A DNA stretch of 64,000 nucleotides from Myxococcus eversor. Its GTDB lineage: Bacteria > Myxococcota > Myxococcia > Myxococcales > Myxococcaceae. Below the pieces are notes generated by a model. That model was not told where the DNA came from, searched no databases, and saw only the letters and a program-made list of their open reading frames with translations. A program made the translations under genes and the position numbers. Below are positions 26,095 to 36,056 of the stretch, piece after piece. The stretch is from the NCBI RefSeq assembly GCF_010894455.1, contig NZ_JAAIXY010000015.1:1-64000 (forward strand). Direction: 5' to 3'. Numbering within the stretch: the first letter of the stretch is position 1; each line of letters begins with the position of its first letter.

Positions 26095-29000
26095 ATGTCC
26101 AGCATGCACTTCCTGCGCGGCGCTCCCGTCCTCTCTGAATTCCGGCTCGCCAAGCTGCTCGCGCAGTGCCGCGAGCAGGTGCCCGCCGTGTCGTCCGTCT
26201 ACGCGGAGCACGTGCACTTCCTCGACGCCCCGGATGCCCTCTCCGAGGACGAGCAGGCGATGCTTGGCCGCCTCCTGGAGTACGGCCCCAAGGTGCCCTC
26301 GGGAGAGCGGGCGGGCAGTCTGCTCCTCGTGGTGCCCCGTCCCGGCACCATCTCCCCGTGGTCCTCGAAGGCGACGGACATCGTCCGGAACTGCGGCCTG
26401 GGTGCGAAAATCAGGCGCCTGGAGCGCGGCCTCGCGTACTACGTGGCGGGCCCCGAGGGCCGCGCGCTGGAGCCCGCGCAGTTGGAGCGCCTGTCGCCGG
26501 TGCTGCATGACCGGATGACGCAGGCGGTGCTCAAGCGCATGGAGGACGCCGCCGTCCTCTTCTCCGAGCACACGCCTCGTCCCCTCACCACCGTGGACAT
26601 CCTGGGTGGTGGGCGCGCGGCGCTGGTGACGGCGAATCGCATGCTGGGCCTGGCGCTGGCGGAGGACGAAATCGACTACCTGGTGGCGCGCTTCCAGGAG
26701 TTGAAGCGCAACCCCACCGACGTCGAGTTGATGATGTTCGCGCAGGCCAACAGCGAGCACTGCCGGCATAAAATCTTCAACGCGAGCTGGACGCTGGACG
26801 GCAAGCCGCAGGAGCGCTCGCTCTTCCAGGCCATCAAGAACACCTACGCCCGGCACAAGGAGGGCGTGCTCTCCGCCTACAAGGACAACGCGGCGGTCAT
26901 CGCGGGCTTCGAGGTGGACCGCTTCTTCCCGGACGCTGACACGGGCGAGTGGGGGACGGTGCGCGAGCCGTCTCACATCATGGTGAAGGTGGAGACGCAC
27001 AATCACCCGACGGCGATTTCGCCGTACCCCGGCGCGGCCACCGGCGCGGGTGGAGAGATTCGCGACGAGGGCGCCACCGGACGTGGCGCGAAGCCCAAGG
27101 CGGGCCTGACGGGGTTCACCGTCAGCCACCTGCGCATCCCCGGCTACGAGCAGCCCTGGGAGCAGCCCTACGGCAAGCCGGACCGCATCGTCTCCGCGCT
27201 GGACATCATGATTGACGGTCCGCTGGGCGGAGCCGCGTTCAACAACGAGTTCGGCCGTCCCAACCTGTGCGGCTACTTCCGCAGCTACGAGTCGCAGGTC
27301 GCCACGCCCGAGGGCGTGGAGGTGCGCGGCTACCACAAGCCCATCATGATCGCCGGCGGGCTGGGCAACATCCGCGCGCCGCACGTGCAGAAGGGCAGGC
27401 TGCAACCGGGTGACAAGCTCATCGTCCTGGGCGGCCCGTCCATGCTCATCGGCCTGGGCGGCGGCGCGGCGTCCTCGATGACGCAGGGCGCGAGCGCGGC
27501 GGACCTCGACTTCGCCTCCGTGCAGCGCGACAACGCGGAGATGGAGCGGCGCTGCCAGCAGGTCATCGACCAGTGCTGCGCGCTGGGCGACAAGAACCCC
27601 ATCCGCTCCATCCACGATGTGGGCGCGGGCGGCCTGTCCAACGCGCTGCCGGAGCTGGCGCACGACAACGAGCTGGGCGGCCGACTGGAGCTGCGCGCGG
27701 TGCCCAACGCGGAGCCGGGCATGTCCCCGCTGGAGATCTGGTGCAACGAGGCCCAGGAACGCTACGTGCTGGGCGTGGCCCCCGAGGACCTGGCGCGCTT
27801 CACCGCCTTCTGCGAGCGCGAGCGCGCGCCCTTCTCCGTGCTGGGCGAGGCGACCGAAGCGCAGGTGCTCAAGCTGTCTGATTCAACCCTGGGCACGCCG
27901 CCCATCGACCTGCCGATGGACGTGCTGTTCGGCAAGGCGCCGCGCATGCACCGCGACGCGACGACGCGCTCGCTGGTCCACGCGCCGCTGGTGCTGCCCG
28001 GTGACGTCAAGGCGCTGGCCGAGCGCGTGCTGAGCCACCCCACGGTGGCGGACAAGTCCTTCCTCATCACCATCGGCGACCGCTCGGTGTCGGGCCAGGT
28101 GGCCAGGGACCAGATGGTGGGCCCGTGGCAGGTGGCGGTGGCCGACTGCGCCGTGACGCTGTCCACGGTGACGAGCACCACGGGCGAGGCCATGTCCATG
28201 GGCGAGCGCACGCCGCTGGCGGTGGTGGACGCCGCGGCCTCCGCGCGGATGGCGGTGGGCGAGGCGCTCACCAACATCGCCTCGGCGCGCATCGACAAGC
28301 TCTCCGACGTGAAGCTGTCGGCGAACTGGATGGCGGCGGCCGGCAGCCCTGGCGAGGACGCGCAGCTCTACGCCGCCGTGCACGCGGTGGGCATGGAGCT
28401 TTGCCCGGCGCTGGGCCTCACCATTCCCGTGGGCAAGGACTCCATGTCCATGCGCACCGTCTGGGAGGAGGGTGGCGCGCGCAAGGCCGTGGCGTCGCCG
28501 GTGTCACTCATCATCTCCGCGTTCGCCCCGGTGCTGGACGTGCGCCAGTCGCTCACGCCGCAGCTCGTGGAGCTCACGCAGGACACGCGCCTGCTCTTCA
28601 TCGACCTGGCGAAGGGCCAGCAGCGGCTGGGCGGCTCCATCGTCGCGCAGACGCACTCGCAGGTGGGCCCCGAGGTCCCCGACGTGGAGGACGCCGCGCT
28701 CTTGGGCGGCTTCTTCGCGGCGGTGCAGGCGCTCAACGCAGAGGGTCGGTTCCTGGCCTACCACGACCGCTCCGACGGCGGCCTGTGGGCCACGCTGTGC
28801 GAGATGGCTTTCGCGGGCCACTGCGGCGTGGACGTGGACGTGGCGGCCCTGGGCGGAGACCCGACGGCGGCCCTCTTCAACGAGGAGCTGGGCGCGGTGG
28901 TGCAGGTGCGCTCGGCGGACGTGGCCCGGGTGCGCGAGGTGCTGGAGAAGCATGGCCTGACGGCGTCCTGTCACGAGCTGGGCCGGCCGACGACCGCGCT

Positions 29001-30006
29001 GGACGTCCGCGTGCGCCACGGCGCCCAGGTGCTGCTGGCCGAGGGCACCATGGACCTGCGGCGCGTCTGGTCCCGCGTGAGCCACGAGCTGCAGAAGCGC
29101 CGCGACAACCCCGTGTGCGCGGAGCAGGAGTACGCGGCCAAGTGCGACGCGACGGACCCGGGCCTCTCGCCCAAGCTCACGTTCGACGTGGGGCTGGACG
29201 TCGCCGCGCCGTTCGTGGCCAAGGGCGCGCGTCCCCGCGTGGCGGTGCTGCGTGAGCAGGGCGTCAACAGCCAGCAGGAGATGGCGGCGGCCTTCACCCG
29301 CGCGGGCTTCCTGGCGGTGGACGTGCACATGAGCGACATCCTCGCCGGGCGCGTGTCGCTGAAGGACTTCCACGGCGTGCTGGCCTGCGGTGGGTTCTCC
29401 TACGGAGACGTGCTGGGCGCGGGCGGAGGCTGGGCGAAGTCCATCCTCTTCAACCCCCGCGCACGCGACGAGTTCGCGGGCTTCTTCGCGCGCTCCGACA
29501 GCTTCGGCCTGGGCATCTGCAACGGCTGCCAGATGATGTCCGGCTTGAAGGACATCATCCCGGGCGCGGAGCACTTCCCGCGCTTCGTGCGCAACGCGTC
29601 CGAGCAGTACGAGGCGCGCCTGGGGACGGTGGAGATTGCCCGCACGCCCTCGCTCTTCTACCAGGGCATGGAGGGCAGCCGGATGCTCATCGCCGTGGCG
29701 CACGGCGAGGGCCGCGCGGAGTTCTCCGACGCCGCCGAGGCCGCGCGCGTCAACGCGCAGGGCTTCATCACCACGCGCTGGGTGGACAACCGGGGTCAGG
29801 TGGCGGCGACGTACCCCGCCAACCCCAACGGCTCGCCCCACGGCATCGCCGGCGTGACGACTCGGGACGGTCGCTTCACCGTGACGATGCCGCATCCCGA
29901 GCGCGTCCACCGCACCGTGCAGCATTCGTGGCGGCCCCGCGAGTGGACCGGCGACGACGGCCCGTGGATGCGGATGTTCCGCAACGCCCGCGCCTGGCTG
30001 GGCTGA
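26095..30006 (+). CDS. purL: Phosphoribosylformylglycinamidine synthase (large single-chain PurL)
   Basis: A 1303-residue enzyme that makes FGAM from FGAR, ATP and glutamine in purine synthesis. The length is that of the single-chain form, with the synthetase and glutaminase fused. The N-terminal domain is followed by two AIRS-like halves; NSEHCRHK near residue 220 and the glycine-rich [14 protein letters not shown] near 325 are typical. The glutaminase at the C-terminus begins near 1040 and has the nucleophile motif GICNGCQ (about 1142) and the late HPER motif. The gene stands alone with a terminator hairpin 14 bases after the stop. Confidence 0.97.
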   Translation: MSSMHFLRGAPVLSEFRLAKLLAQCREQVPAVSSVYAEHVHFLDAPDALSEDEQAMLGRLLEYGPKVPSGERAGSLLLVVPRPGTISPWSSKATDIVRNCGLGAKIRRLERGLAYYVAGPEGRALEPAQLERLSPVLHDRMTQAVLKRMEDAAVLFSEHTPRPLTTVDILGGGRAALVTANRMLGLALAEDEIDYLVARFQELKRNPTDVELMMFAQANSEHCRHKIFNASWTLDGKPQERSLFQAIKNTYARHKEGVLSAYKDNAAVIAGFEVDRFFPDADTGEWGTVREPSHIMVKVETHNHPTAISPYPGAATGAGGEIRDEGATGRGAKPKAGLTGFTVSHLRIPGYEQPWEQPYGKPDRIVSALDIMIDGPLGGAAFNNEFGRPNLCGYFRSYESQVATPEGVEVRGYHKPIMIAGGLGNIRAPHVQKGRLQPGDKLIVLGGPSMLIGLGGGAASSMTQGASAADLDFASVQRDNAEMERRCQQVIDQCCALGDKNPIRSIHDVGAGGLSNALPELAHDNELGGRLELRAVPNAEPGMSPLEIWCNEAQERYVLGVAPEDLARFTAFCERERAPFSVLGEATEAQVLKLSDSTLGTPPIDLPMDVLFGKAPRMHRDATTRSLVHAPLVLPGDVKALAERVLSHPTVADKSFLITIGDRSVSGQVARDQMVGPWQVAVADCAVTLSTVTSTTGEAMSMGERTPLAVVDAAASARMAVGEALTNIASARIDKLSDVKLSANWMAAAGSPGEDAQLYAAVHAVGMELCPALGLTIPVGKDSMSMRTVWEEGGARKAVASPVSLIISAFAPVLDVRQSLTPQLVELTQDTRLLFIDLAKGQQRLGGSIVAQTHSQVGPEVPDVEDAALLGGFFAAVQALNAEGRFLAYHDRSDGGLWATLCEMAFAGHCGVDVDVAALGGDPTAALFNEELGAVVQVRSADVARVREVLEKHGLTASCHELGRPTTALDVRVRHGAQVLLAEGTMDLRRVWSRVSHELQKRRDNPVCAEQEYAAKCDATDPGLSPKLTFDVGLDVAAPFVAKGARPRVAVLREQGVNSQQEMAAAFTRAGFLAVDVHMSDILAGRVSLKDFHGVLACGGFSYGDVLGAGGGWAKSILFNPRARDEFAGFFARSDSFGLGICNGCQMMSGLKDIIPGAEHFPRFVRNASEQYEARLGTVEIARTPSLFYQGMEGSRMLIAVAHGEGRAEFSDAAEAARVNAQGFITTRWVDNRGQVAATYPANPNGSPHGIAGVTTRDGRFTVTMPHPERVHRTVQHSWRPREWTGDDGPWMRMFRNARAWLG

Positions 30007-30020
30007 GCGACGCGGGAAGG

Positions 30021-30048
30021 GCCCCGACCTCGAAGCCGAGGCCGGGGC
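30021..30048. terminator. Bidirectional terminator between purL and msrB
   Basis: GCCCCGaCCTCG pairs with CGAGGcCGGGGC (one mismatch) around a 4-base loop, centred between two convergent stop codons. No U-tract. Confidence 0.7.
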
Positions 30049-30063
30049 AACGACACGTGCCGT

Positions 30064-30489
30064 CTACGCGCGGACCAGCTCCAGCGGCTGGCCCTCTTCC
30101 ACGTGCTTCATCGCGACGGAGTTCATGCAGTAGCGCTGCCCGGTGGGCGGCGGTCCATCCGGGAAGACGTGTCCCAGGTGTCCGTCACAGCGGGCGCAGC
30201 GCACCTCGGTGCGCACCATGCCGTACGAGCGGTCGCTGATCTCCGTCACCGAGTCCTCGCCGTGCAGCGGCTGGGTGAAGGAGGGCCAGCCCGTGCCGGA
30301 CTCGAACTTCGTCCCCGCCTTGAAGAGGGGATTGCCACAGCCGGCGCACACGTAGGTGCCCGGCGTCTTGGTTCCCAGGAAACACCCCGTGCCCGCGCGC
30401 TCCGTGCCGTGCTTGCGCAGGACCTCGTACTCCTCCGGAGTCAGGCGCTCGCGCCACTGGGTATCGCTGAGGGTGAGCTTGTCGACCAT
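30064..30489 (-). CDS. msrB: Peptide-methionine (R)-S-oxide reductase
   Basis: A 141-residue protein that repairs oxidised methionine in proteins. Family signatures are present in order: CAGCG (first zinc pair), FESGTGWPSF, CARCDGHLGHVFPDGP (second zinc pair) and RYCMNSVAMKH with the catalytic Cys. Length is typical of a free-standing MsrB without fused MsrA. AAAGGAG precedes the ATG. It is divergent from the CBS-domain gene, with 211 bp between them holding both promoters. Confidence 0.96.
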   Translation of the reverse strand: MVDKLTLSDTQWRERLTPEEYEVLRKHGTERAGTGCFLGTKTPGTYVCAGCGNPLFKAGTKFESGTGWPSFTQPLHGEDSVTEISDRSYGMVRTEVRCARCDGHLGHVFPDGPPPTGQRYCMNSVAMKHVEEGQPLELVRA

Positions 30490-30700
30490 GCCGTCACGCT
30501 CCTTTGCCCGGGTCCACGCCCGGGGTTTCTCTTGGATGCACATCCTGCCCAATCGTCGCGCCTGCTGGCCAACCTGGAATGACACCCCCTGTCCGCTCGC
30601 CCCCTCTTCCTCCGGGCCAGGGCCCCGGCGGGCACGAAGACGCCCCTGACGCCACGTTAGGGCGTAGCCCAGCAGACATCCCCCCATCAGCGGAGGCGCC

Positions 30701-31117
30701 ATGAAGATTTTCGAGCTGATGACGAAGAATGTGGAGACCATCGAGGCCGACGAGTCGCTGCGCGTCGCGGCCCTGCGGATGCGCACGTGCAACATCGGCT
30801 CGCTTCCCGTCACCGAGAACGGGCAGCTCGTGGGCATGTTGACGGACCGGGACATCACCGTCCGCTCCACGGCCATGGGACAGGACCCCAATGAGACGCG
30901 GGTGCGCGAGGCCATGACGACCGCGCTCATCACCTGCGAGCCGGACGCGACGCTGAGCGCGGCCGAGCAGCTCATGGAGGACAAGATGGTGCGGCGGCTC
31001 GTCATCGTGGACGAGGCCCGAAGGCCCCTGGGCATCCTCAGCCTGGATGACCTGGCCACCGTGCCCGCGGAGGTGGTGCGTGCCGGCGCGGTGCTGGAGC
31101 ACCTGATGCACGCGTAG
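30701..31117 (+). CDS. CBS-domain protein
   Basis: A 138-residue protein made of a pair of CBS domains (each with a GSLPV/RRLVIVD-like core and the GMLTDRDI or GILSLDDL motif). Such stand-alone pairs bind adenosine nucleotides and may sense energy state. There is no effector domain here. GGAGG lies 5 bases before the ATG. It is a single-gene unit closed by a hairpin and not obviously linked to its neighbours. Confidence 0.92.
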   Translation: MKIFELMTKNVETIEADESLRVAALRMRTCNIGSLPVTENGQLVGMLTDRDITVRSTAMGQDPNETRVREAMTTALITCEPDATLSAAEQLMEDKMVRRLVIVDEARRPLGILSLDDLATVPAEVVRAGAVLEHLMHA

Positions 31118-31122
31118 ACACT

Positions 31123-31165
31123 CCCGAGAGGCGGGATGCCGGGAAGTCCGGCCCCGCCCCTCGGG
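31123..31165. terminator. Terminator between the CBS gene and the convergent ThrRS gene
   Basis: 13-bp arms (CCCGAGAGGCGGG / CCCGCCCCTCGGG, one mismatch) with a small inner hairpin (CCGG), followed by CTTTC on the plus strand. Placed between two convergent stop codons. Confidence 0.7.
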
Positions 31166-31171
31166 CTTTCA

Positions 31172-32374
31172 TCAGGCGTCCGCCACCGGCCCGCACGCGG
31201 CCACCAGCTCCGCGAGCCCCGCGTCCCACGACACGTCCCGCTGCGCTCCGCCCCGCTGGCGCAGACTGACGGCGTTCGCCCGCACCTCACGCCCACCCAC
31301 GACGACGAGCCACGGGACGCCCGCCTGGTGCGAGTCCAGCACCTTGCGCGACAGCGACTCGCCGCGCGAGTCCACCCGTGCCCGGCAGCCCGCGCGTCGC
31401 AGGCTGGCGGCGAAGCGCTCCGCGTACTCCACGGCCGCCTCGCCCACGGGCGCCACCACCACCTGCTCCGGCGCGAGCCACGCGGGCAGCGCGCCCCCGT
31501 GGTGCTCCAGCAACACCCCGATGAAGCGCTCCAGGCTGCCCAGCAGCGCGCGGTGAAGCATCACCGGGCGGACCCGCGCACCCGAGGCATCCTGGTAGCG
31601 CAGGTCGAAGCGCTCGGGCAGGACGAGGTCGAGCTGAATCGTCCCGCACTGCCACTCGCGCCCCAGCCTGTCCTTCAACACGAACTCCAGCTTGGGCCCG
31701 TAGAAGGCGCCCTGGCCCGGTTGGAGTTTGCAGTCGAGGCCCGCCTGTTTCGCGGCGGCGGCCAGCCAGGACTCGGCCTGGTCCCATACCTCGTCGCTTC
31801 CAGCCCGGGACGCGGGCCGGCCGGAGAAGGCCACCTGGACCTCGTCGAAGCCGAAGCTCGCGTAGAACTCCTTCAAGGAGCGCGCGAAGGCCACGACTTC
31901 GTCCACCACCTGCTCCGGGGCACAGAAGATGTGCCCGTCGTCCTGCGTGAACTGACGCAGCCGGAACAGGCCATGCAACGCGCCCCCCGGCTCACTGCGG
32001 TGCACCAGCCCGAACTCGCACAGCCGCAGGGGCAAGTCCCTGTAGCTGGGGGCCATGCGTTGCACGAGCTCGATGTGGCCCGGGCAGCTCACCGGCTTCA
32101 CGGCGAGGTGGCGGTCGCCGTCCTCGAGCAGGAACATGTTCTCGCGGAAGTTCTCCCAGTGGCCGCTGCGCTCCCAGAGGGGCTGCGCGTAGATTTGCGG
32201 CGTACGGACCTCGAGGTAGCCCTCGCGTTTCATCCGCTGGCGGACGCGCTCCTCCAGCAGTTGGTACAGCTTCCAGCCGCGCGGGTGCCAGAAGACCATT
32301 CCCGGTGCCTCTTCCTGCAAATGGAAGAGGTCCAGGCGATGGCCCAGGGAGCGGTGGTCTTGTTCGTCGAGCAT
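31172..32374 (-). CDS. Short threonyl-tRNA synthetase without TGS and editing domains
   Basis: A 400-residue protein that starts directly at the class II catalytic core (residues 1-290) and ends with an anticodon-binding domain. The full enzyme is about 640 residues with TGS and editing domains in front, which are absent here. The three zinc ligands are kept: Cys in VSCPGH, His in DDGHIF and His in MLHRALLGSLER. It should therefore activate threonine but not clear Ser-tRNA(Thr). A full-length ThrRS gene is presumably elsewhere. Such paralogues can serve as resistant or stress forms. The start has GGAG about 10 bases upstream; the leader contains hairpins (see 32434-32475). Confidence 0.9.
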   Translation of the reverse strand: MLDEQDHRSLGHRLDLFHLQEEAPGMVFWHPRGWKLYQLLEERVRQRMKREGYLEVRTPQIYAQPLWERSGHWENFRENMFLLEDGDRHLAVKPVSCPGHIELVQRMAPSYRDLPLRLCEFGLVHRSEPGGALHGLFRLRQFTQDDGHIFCAPEQVVDEVVAFARSLKEFYASFGFDEVQVAFSGRPASRAGSDEVWDQAESWLAAAAKQAGLDCKLQPGQGAFYGPKLEFVLKDRLGREWQCGTIQLDLVLPERFDLRYQDASGARVRPVMLHRALLGSLERFIGVLLEHHGGALPAWLAPEQVVVAPVGEAAVEYAERFAASLRRAGCRARVDSRGESLSRKVLDSHQAGVPWLVVVGGREVRANAVSLRQRGGAQRDVSWDAGLAELVAACGPVADA

Positions 32375-32433
32375 TGCAGTGACTCCAGAGACGGAAGGGT
32401 TGAATGCCTTGCCGGACGGAGCACTGAGTGAGT

Positions 32434-32475
32434 GCACGGCTGCCCCGGCCGAGAAGGCGGGGCGGAAAGCCGTGC
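32434..32475 (-). promoter_or_regulatory. Structured leader hairpin upstream of the short ThrRS
   Basis: GCACGGCT pairs with AGCCGTGC, and inside it GCCCCG pairs with CGGGGC with a 4-base bulge, 60-100 bases before the ThrRS ATG. There is no U-tract, so it is not a terminator. It could be a leader or operator structure; no T-box specific sequence was seen. Confidence 0.35.
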
Positions 32476-32581
32476 GGTCGTCAGCCTACTTCGCGACGCG
32501 CACCGCTCCACACCCGCCGTAGCGAGTCGTGGTGCCGGTGGTCGTGGAGAAGATGACGAAGCTCACGGAAGATAAAATGCA

Positions 32582-32613
32582 GGCGGGTCCGATAAATGTC
32601 AACCGGACCCGCC
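32582..32613 (-). terminator. Intrinsic terminator of the small lipoprotein gene
   Basis: Perfect 10-bp stem (GGCGGGTCCG/CGGACCCGCC) with a 12-base loop, then TGCATTTTATCTT on the minus strand, 30 bases after the lipoprotein stop. The loop contains TTGACA, but no good -10 box follows. Confidence 0.7.
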
Positions 32614-32643
32614 GGACAGTCCCTGGCTTGGTGCCAGGGTGGC

Positions 32644-32919
32644 TCAGCAGGTCAGCCGGCCGTCGCGGCACAGGCAGGACGACACGACCGAGCCCCGACA
32701 GCAGGGCTCGTGCTGGGTGCAGCGCCAACCTTGGAGCGAGAAGCAGGCACGGTAGTCCCCGGGGCACACCGCCAAGGGACTGTCGAGCTCCTGGGACACG
32801 TCCTGGACCGCGTCGGACGACACCGCTTCATCGGTCGACGCAGCGAGGTCTTCCGCTCCGCCACAGCCCAGCAACGAGACACCGAGGACCGCGACCATCA
32901 CCACGAATGCGCGCTTCAT
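32644..32919 (-). CDS. Small cysteine-rich lipoprotein
   Basis: A 91-residue protein with a lipobox (VSLLGC). After an acidic Ser/Asp linker, the last 45 residues carry eight cysteines (CPGDYRACF, CTQHEPCC, SCLCRDGRLTC), a small disulfide-rich knob that may sit on the cell surface. No family identified. AGGGG precedes the ATG. It is followed by a clear terminator, so it is a one-gene unit. The downstream 200 bp to ThrRS hold no gene. Confidence 0.75.
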   Translation of the reverse strand: MKRAFVVMVAVLGVSLLGCGGAEDLAASTDEAVSSDAVQDVSQELDSPLAVCPGDYRACFSLQGWRCTQHEPCCRGSVVSSCLCRDGRLTC

Positions 32920-33038
32920 GGGAACCCCTGGAGTGCCCTGCGTGGACCGCCCACGAGCAGGGATTGCGCACCGGTTGTCCCATGAAGGCGGGGATACGTG
33001 TCGAGTCCTCCCACGCCCTTCTGTCCGCGAATGTCTAC

Positions 33039-34901
33039 TCACGCCAGCAGGCTGGCCAATCCAATCAAGCCGGCGATGAGGAAGAAGAGGGACTCGCCCG
33101 CGATGAGGCCACCGCCCACCAGGGACATGGTGCTCATGTCCTCGGGGAGCGCCTCACCCTGTCCGGGACTGCCCGCGGCGGCGGGGGCGCGCTTCTGCGT
33201 CAGGGTGTTGAACACCGAGGCCACCACGCCACCCGCGCCGAACCACAGCGAGACGGGGAAGGACACGAAGCCGCCGAACGACGACGCGTAGGGACTGGCC
33301 AGCACCAGCGAGTCCATGGTCCAGCCCACCGCGAAGCCCGCGCGCGAGCTCTTGATGTAGCGCTGGTAGCCCTGGTGGCGCAGGAGCAGCTTGCGCAGCA
33401 CCTGGATGCCGAAGCCGAGCGCCAGGCCGAAGTACATCGCCCGCACCTTCGCGTCCGACAGCGAGCCCAAATCCCGGATGGCGCCCACCAGCTTGTATGT
33501 CATGGCGGAGCCCCACTGGCCCACCGGGACATTGGGATTGTCGAGCTGGTTGACGGTCAGCGCCGGGTAGGCCGTCATGAAGACCTTCGCCAATCCCACA
33601 CACAAGAGCGCGCCCATGATGACGCCCATCACCTGATAGCGGAACTGGATGATGCGATTGGTGCCCAGGCGCCAGCCGGTGGAGCGGTCCTGCTGCATGT
33701 CGCAGCCCACGGACGTGGAGATGAGCAGGATGGTCGCCGCCATCAACCCCACCAGCGGGTTCTTCAGGCCCATCAGCGACATCAACATGATGGAGATGAC
33801 GAACGCGCTGGAGATGGGGTTCTGGTCGGTGATGCCGTAGGAGATGCCGTTGATGAGCACGAACAGGAGCGCCAGCGCGAGGCCGAACGCGAGCCACGTC
33901 AGGGGCTGCCCCAGCACGAGCGTACCCACCAACAGCGTCGCCGCGCCCCAGCCCACCACCCACGCCAGCAGCCGGGGCATGTTGACCTTCTTCCACGCCG
34001 GCTCCTCGCCCTGCTCGACGTCGGCCCGGGCGCGGATGCGCGCGGCGGCCTGGATTGCGAGCAGCGAGAGGTCCACCGCCGCCGCGCCGCAAATCATGGC
34101 CAGACCGATGAGGAAGCCCACCTTGCGGAACGGGTCCGCCGCGCCCAGCCAGCCGATTTCACGCAGGTAGGGCAGTTGCCACGCGCCGATGACGGCCATC
34201 AGCACCGCGGGCACGGTGATGCGACTGCCGACAATCATGCCCGCGCCCAGCGTGGCGGCGCTCGTTCCGATTGCGCCGACAATGGCTATCTTCTCCGTCA
34301 TCCACGCGGCGATGGCGCCCAGCAGCGTGCCGCCACCCAGCTTGGAGATGGACGCCTTGAGCAGACGCTTGTCCGTCAGCGCGCGCAGGATGTTGGCCAC
34401 CGCGAAGCCGGACGGGTAGTCGAGCTGGAGCCGGTCCACGAGCAGCGGCGTGTAGAGCATCCCCACGCCCACCGCGAACATGCCCACGCAGCCCACGAAG
34501 AGCATCAGGTGCCAGGCGGGAGGCAGCTCCATGCCCAACCACACCATGGCCTGGATGAGCACGGACATGGCGCACAGCGAGGCCACCGACGCGGCCATCG
34601 TCTGCATGTAGTTGGCGCCGTGCTTGCCCTCCGCGCCGTAGCCGTACGTGACGGCGCTGCCGAGGATGCCCGCCAGCACCTGCCCGCCGACGAAGAAACC
34701 CACGCTGAAGTTCATGTACGACGCGGCGATGCCACCCAGGGGCCCGAGGATGAAGAGGGCCACGGCGCTCAAGAGCAGGTGGTACTTCCACGTCCCCACC
34801 GGCGGCAGCCAGCCGAAGCGCTGCTGGACCTGCTCGGGGGCGTCGGACATCGAGGACGGGGTGGGCTCCGGAGAGGGGAGCGGCGGGGCGGAGGGGACCA
34901 T
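33039..34901 (-). CDS. OPT family oligopeptide transporter
   Basis: A 620-residue integral membrane protein with about 14-16 hydrophobic segments and OPT-family features: NFSVGFFVGGQVLAGILGSA near the N-terminus, a conserved LLVDRLQLDYPSG loop and a C-terminal GGGLIAGES segment. OPT members import oligopeptides or metal-siderophore complexes by proton symport; the substrate is unknown here. For a predator feeding on proteins peptide uptake is plausible. It is downstream of an M50-like protease gene on the same strand with a 54-bp gap, so they may be co-transcribed. Confidence 0.93.
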   Translation of the reverse strand: MVPSAPPLPSPEPTPSSMSDAPEQVQQRFGWLPPVGTWKYHLLLSAVALFILGPLGGIAASYMNFSVGFFVGGQVLAGILGSAVTYGYGAEGKHGANYMQTMAASVASLCAMSVLIQAMVWLGMELPPAWHLMLFVGCVGMFAVGVGMLYTPLLVDRLQLDYPSGFAVANILRALTDKRLLKASISKLGGGTLLGAIAAWMTEKIAIVGAIGTSAATLGAGMIVGSRITVPAVLMAVIGAWQLPYLREIGWLGAADPFRKVGFLIGLAMICGAAAVDLSLLAIQAAARIRARADVEQGEEPAWKKVNMPRLLAWVVGWGAATLLVGTLVLGQPLTWLAFGLALALLFVLINGISYGITDQNPISSAFVISIMLMSLMGLKNPLVGLMAATILLISTSVGCDMQQDRSTGWRLGTNRIIQFRYQVMGVIMGALLCVGLAKVFMTAYPALTVNQLDNPNVPVGQWGSAMTYKLVGAIRDLGSLSDAKVRAMYFGLALGFGIQVLRKLLLRHQGYQRYIKSSRAGFAVGWTMDSLVLASPYASSFGGFVSFPVSLWFGAGGVVASVFNTLTQKRAPAAAGSPGQGEALPEDMSTMSLVGGGLIAGESLFFLIAGLIGLASLLA

Positions 34902-34955
34902 GTGCCGCGAAGGGTACCGGCGTTCTCCACCGCTGTCACAACCCGCGACGTCGCC

Positions 34956-35972
34956 TCACGGGTCCTGGTAGCGCCGCGCTCGCACGGCGTCTCGGAGGCG
35001 GCTGCGTCCCCGGTAGAGATGCAGGCCGTGGAACACCGCCAGTGCCACCAGGCAGACCACGCCCAGCATCACATAGCGGCGGATGAGGTCGCCCTCCTGC
35101 CAGCCATGCTCCTCCACCAGGCGGCTCGGGTCGCTCAGGCCCACGCCCTCCATGCGGCCGAAGGGAATCTCCTCCGTGTTCGTCCTCGCGGCCCACCAGG
35201 TGGAGAAGCAGTCCCAGAAGGACAGCGCCCCAATGGGCACCAGGCCCCAGCGCAGTCCCCGCACGTGGAGGTAGCTGCCGGGCCTCACGTAGAAGCACCC
35301 CATCAGCACCGTGCCCAGCACCAGCATCCCCGCGTCGCCGCCGAAGATGATGAGCGCCGTCGTGCTCGCCATGGGCAGGAGCAGCGTGCAGAAGAGCTGC
35401 GCGGTGAGCAGCACCACGCCCCACGTCACCCACGCCGGGCGATGCAGCTTCCAGCCCACCCACGTGAGCGCCCCCAGTCCGCCCGCGAGCACCAGCGCCA
35501 GCGAATACCAGCGCTCCGAGCCCATGGAGGTCACCCAGAGCGACGGCACGGCGGGGATGCCGCACAGCCACGCGGTGATGGCGTGCCCCGCCTCGTGCAC
35601 GAGCATGGTGAACAGCCGGACGATGAAGCGCAGCGAGCCGGTGGCCCCCAGGTAGCCCAGGAACAGCGCCACGGGGACGACGGTGAGGCGCAGCCGCAGC
35701 TCGTGCACGGCCTGCTCGTCGGCGGCGTCGAACGCGGCGGTCTCCAGCGGGTGCGCGTCCGAGCGCAGGTCCGGCGGCGGCACGAGCCAGGCGGGGTCCA
35801 CCTCGAAGGGCGCGGGTTCCGGGGGCGCCGCCGCGGCCGCGCGTTCCTGCTCGGCCTTGCGCGCCGCACGGGCCTCCGCGCGGGCGTAGATGACGCCGCA
35901 GCGGGGACACTCCAGCCCCTCCACGCGGGGCGCCTGACAGCCGGGGCAGGTGAGGGCGGACGCGGGGCGCAC
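34956..35972 (-). CDS. M50-like membrane metallopeptidase with N-terminal zinc ribbon
   Basis: A 338-residue protein starting at GTG. Residues 8-26 hold two CPxC motifs typical of a zinc ribbon, followed by an Ala/Glu-rich linker. About six membrane segments follow, the first containing HEAGH (HExxH zinc motif, about residue 126) in an LVHEAGHAITAW context as in M50/site-2-type proteases. The usual second M50 motif (LDG-type Asp) is not obvious, so the call is family level only. Role could be membrane protein cleavage or, if inactive, scaffolding. Confidence 0.72.
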   Translation of the reverse strand: MRPASALTCPGCQAPRVEGLECPRCGVIYARAEARAARKAEQERAAAAAPPEPAPFEVDPAWLVPPPDLRSDAHPLETAAFDAADEQAVHELRLRLTVVPVALFLGYLGATGSLRFIVRLFTMLVHEAGHAITAWLCGIPAVPSLWVTSMGSERWYSLALVLAGGLGALTWVGWKLHRPAWVTWGVVLLTAQLFCTLLLPMASTTALIIFGGDAGMLVLGTVLMGCFYVRPGSYLHVRGLRWGLVPIGALSFWDCFSTWWAARTNTEEIPFGRMEGVGLSDPSRLVEEHGWQEGDLIRRYVMLGVVCLVALAVFHGLHLYRGRSRLRDAVRARRYQDP

Positions 35973-36056
35973 GAGGGGAGCCTACCGGCCCGCGCGGGCT
36001 GGGGGAAACCGGGGGGAGGCTTGACGCGCGCGGCGGGCCTCGACGAAGTGGGAGCC

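Noticed and set aside
32597-32602. TTGACA as a -35 box for the short ThrRS
   Set aside because: It lies in the loop of a terminator-like hairpin and no good -10 follows at 16-18 bp.
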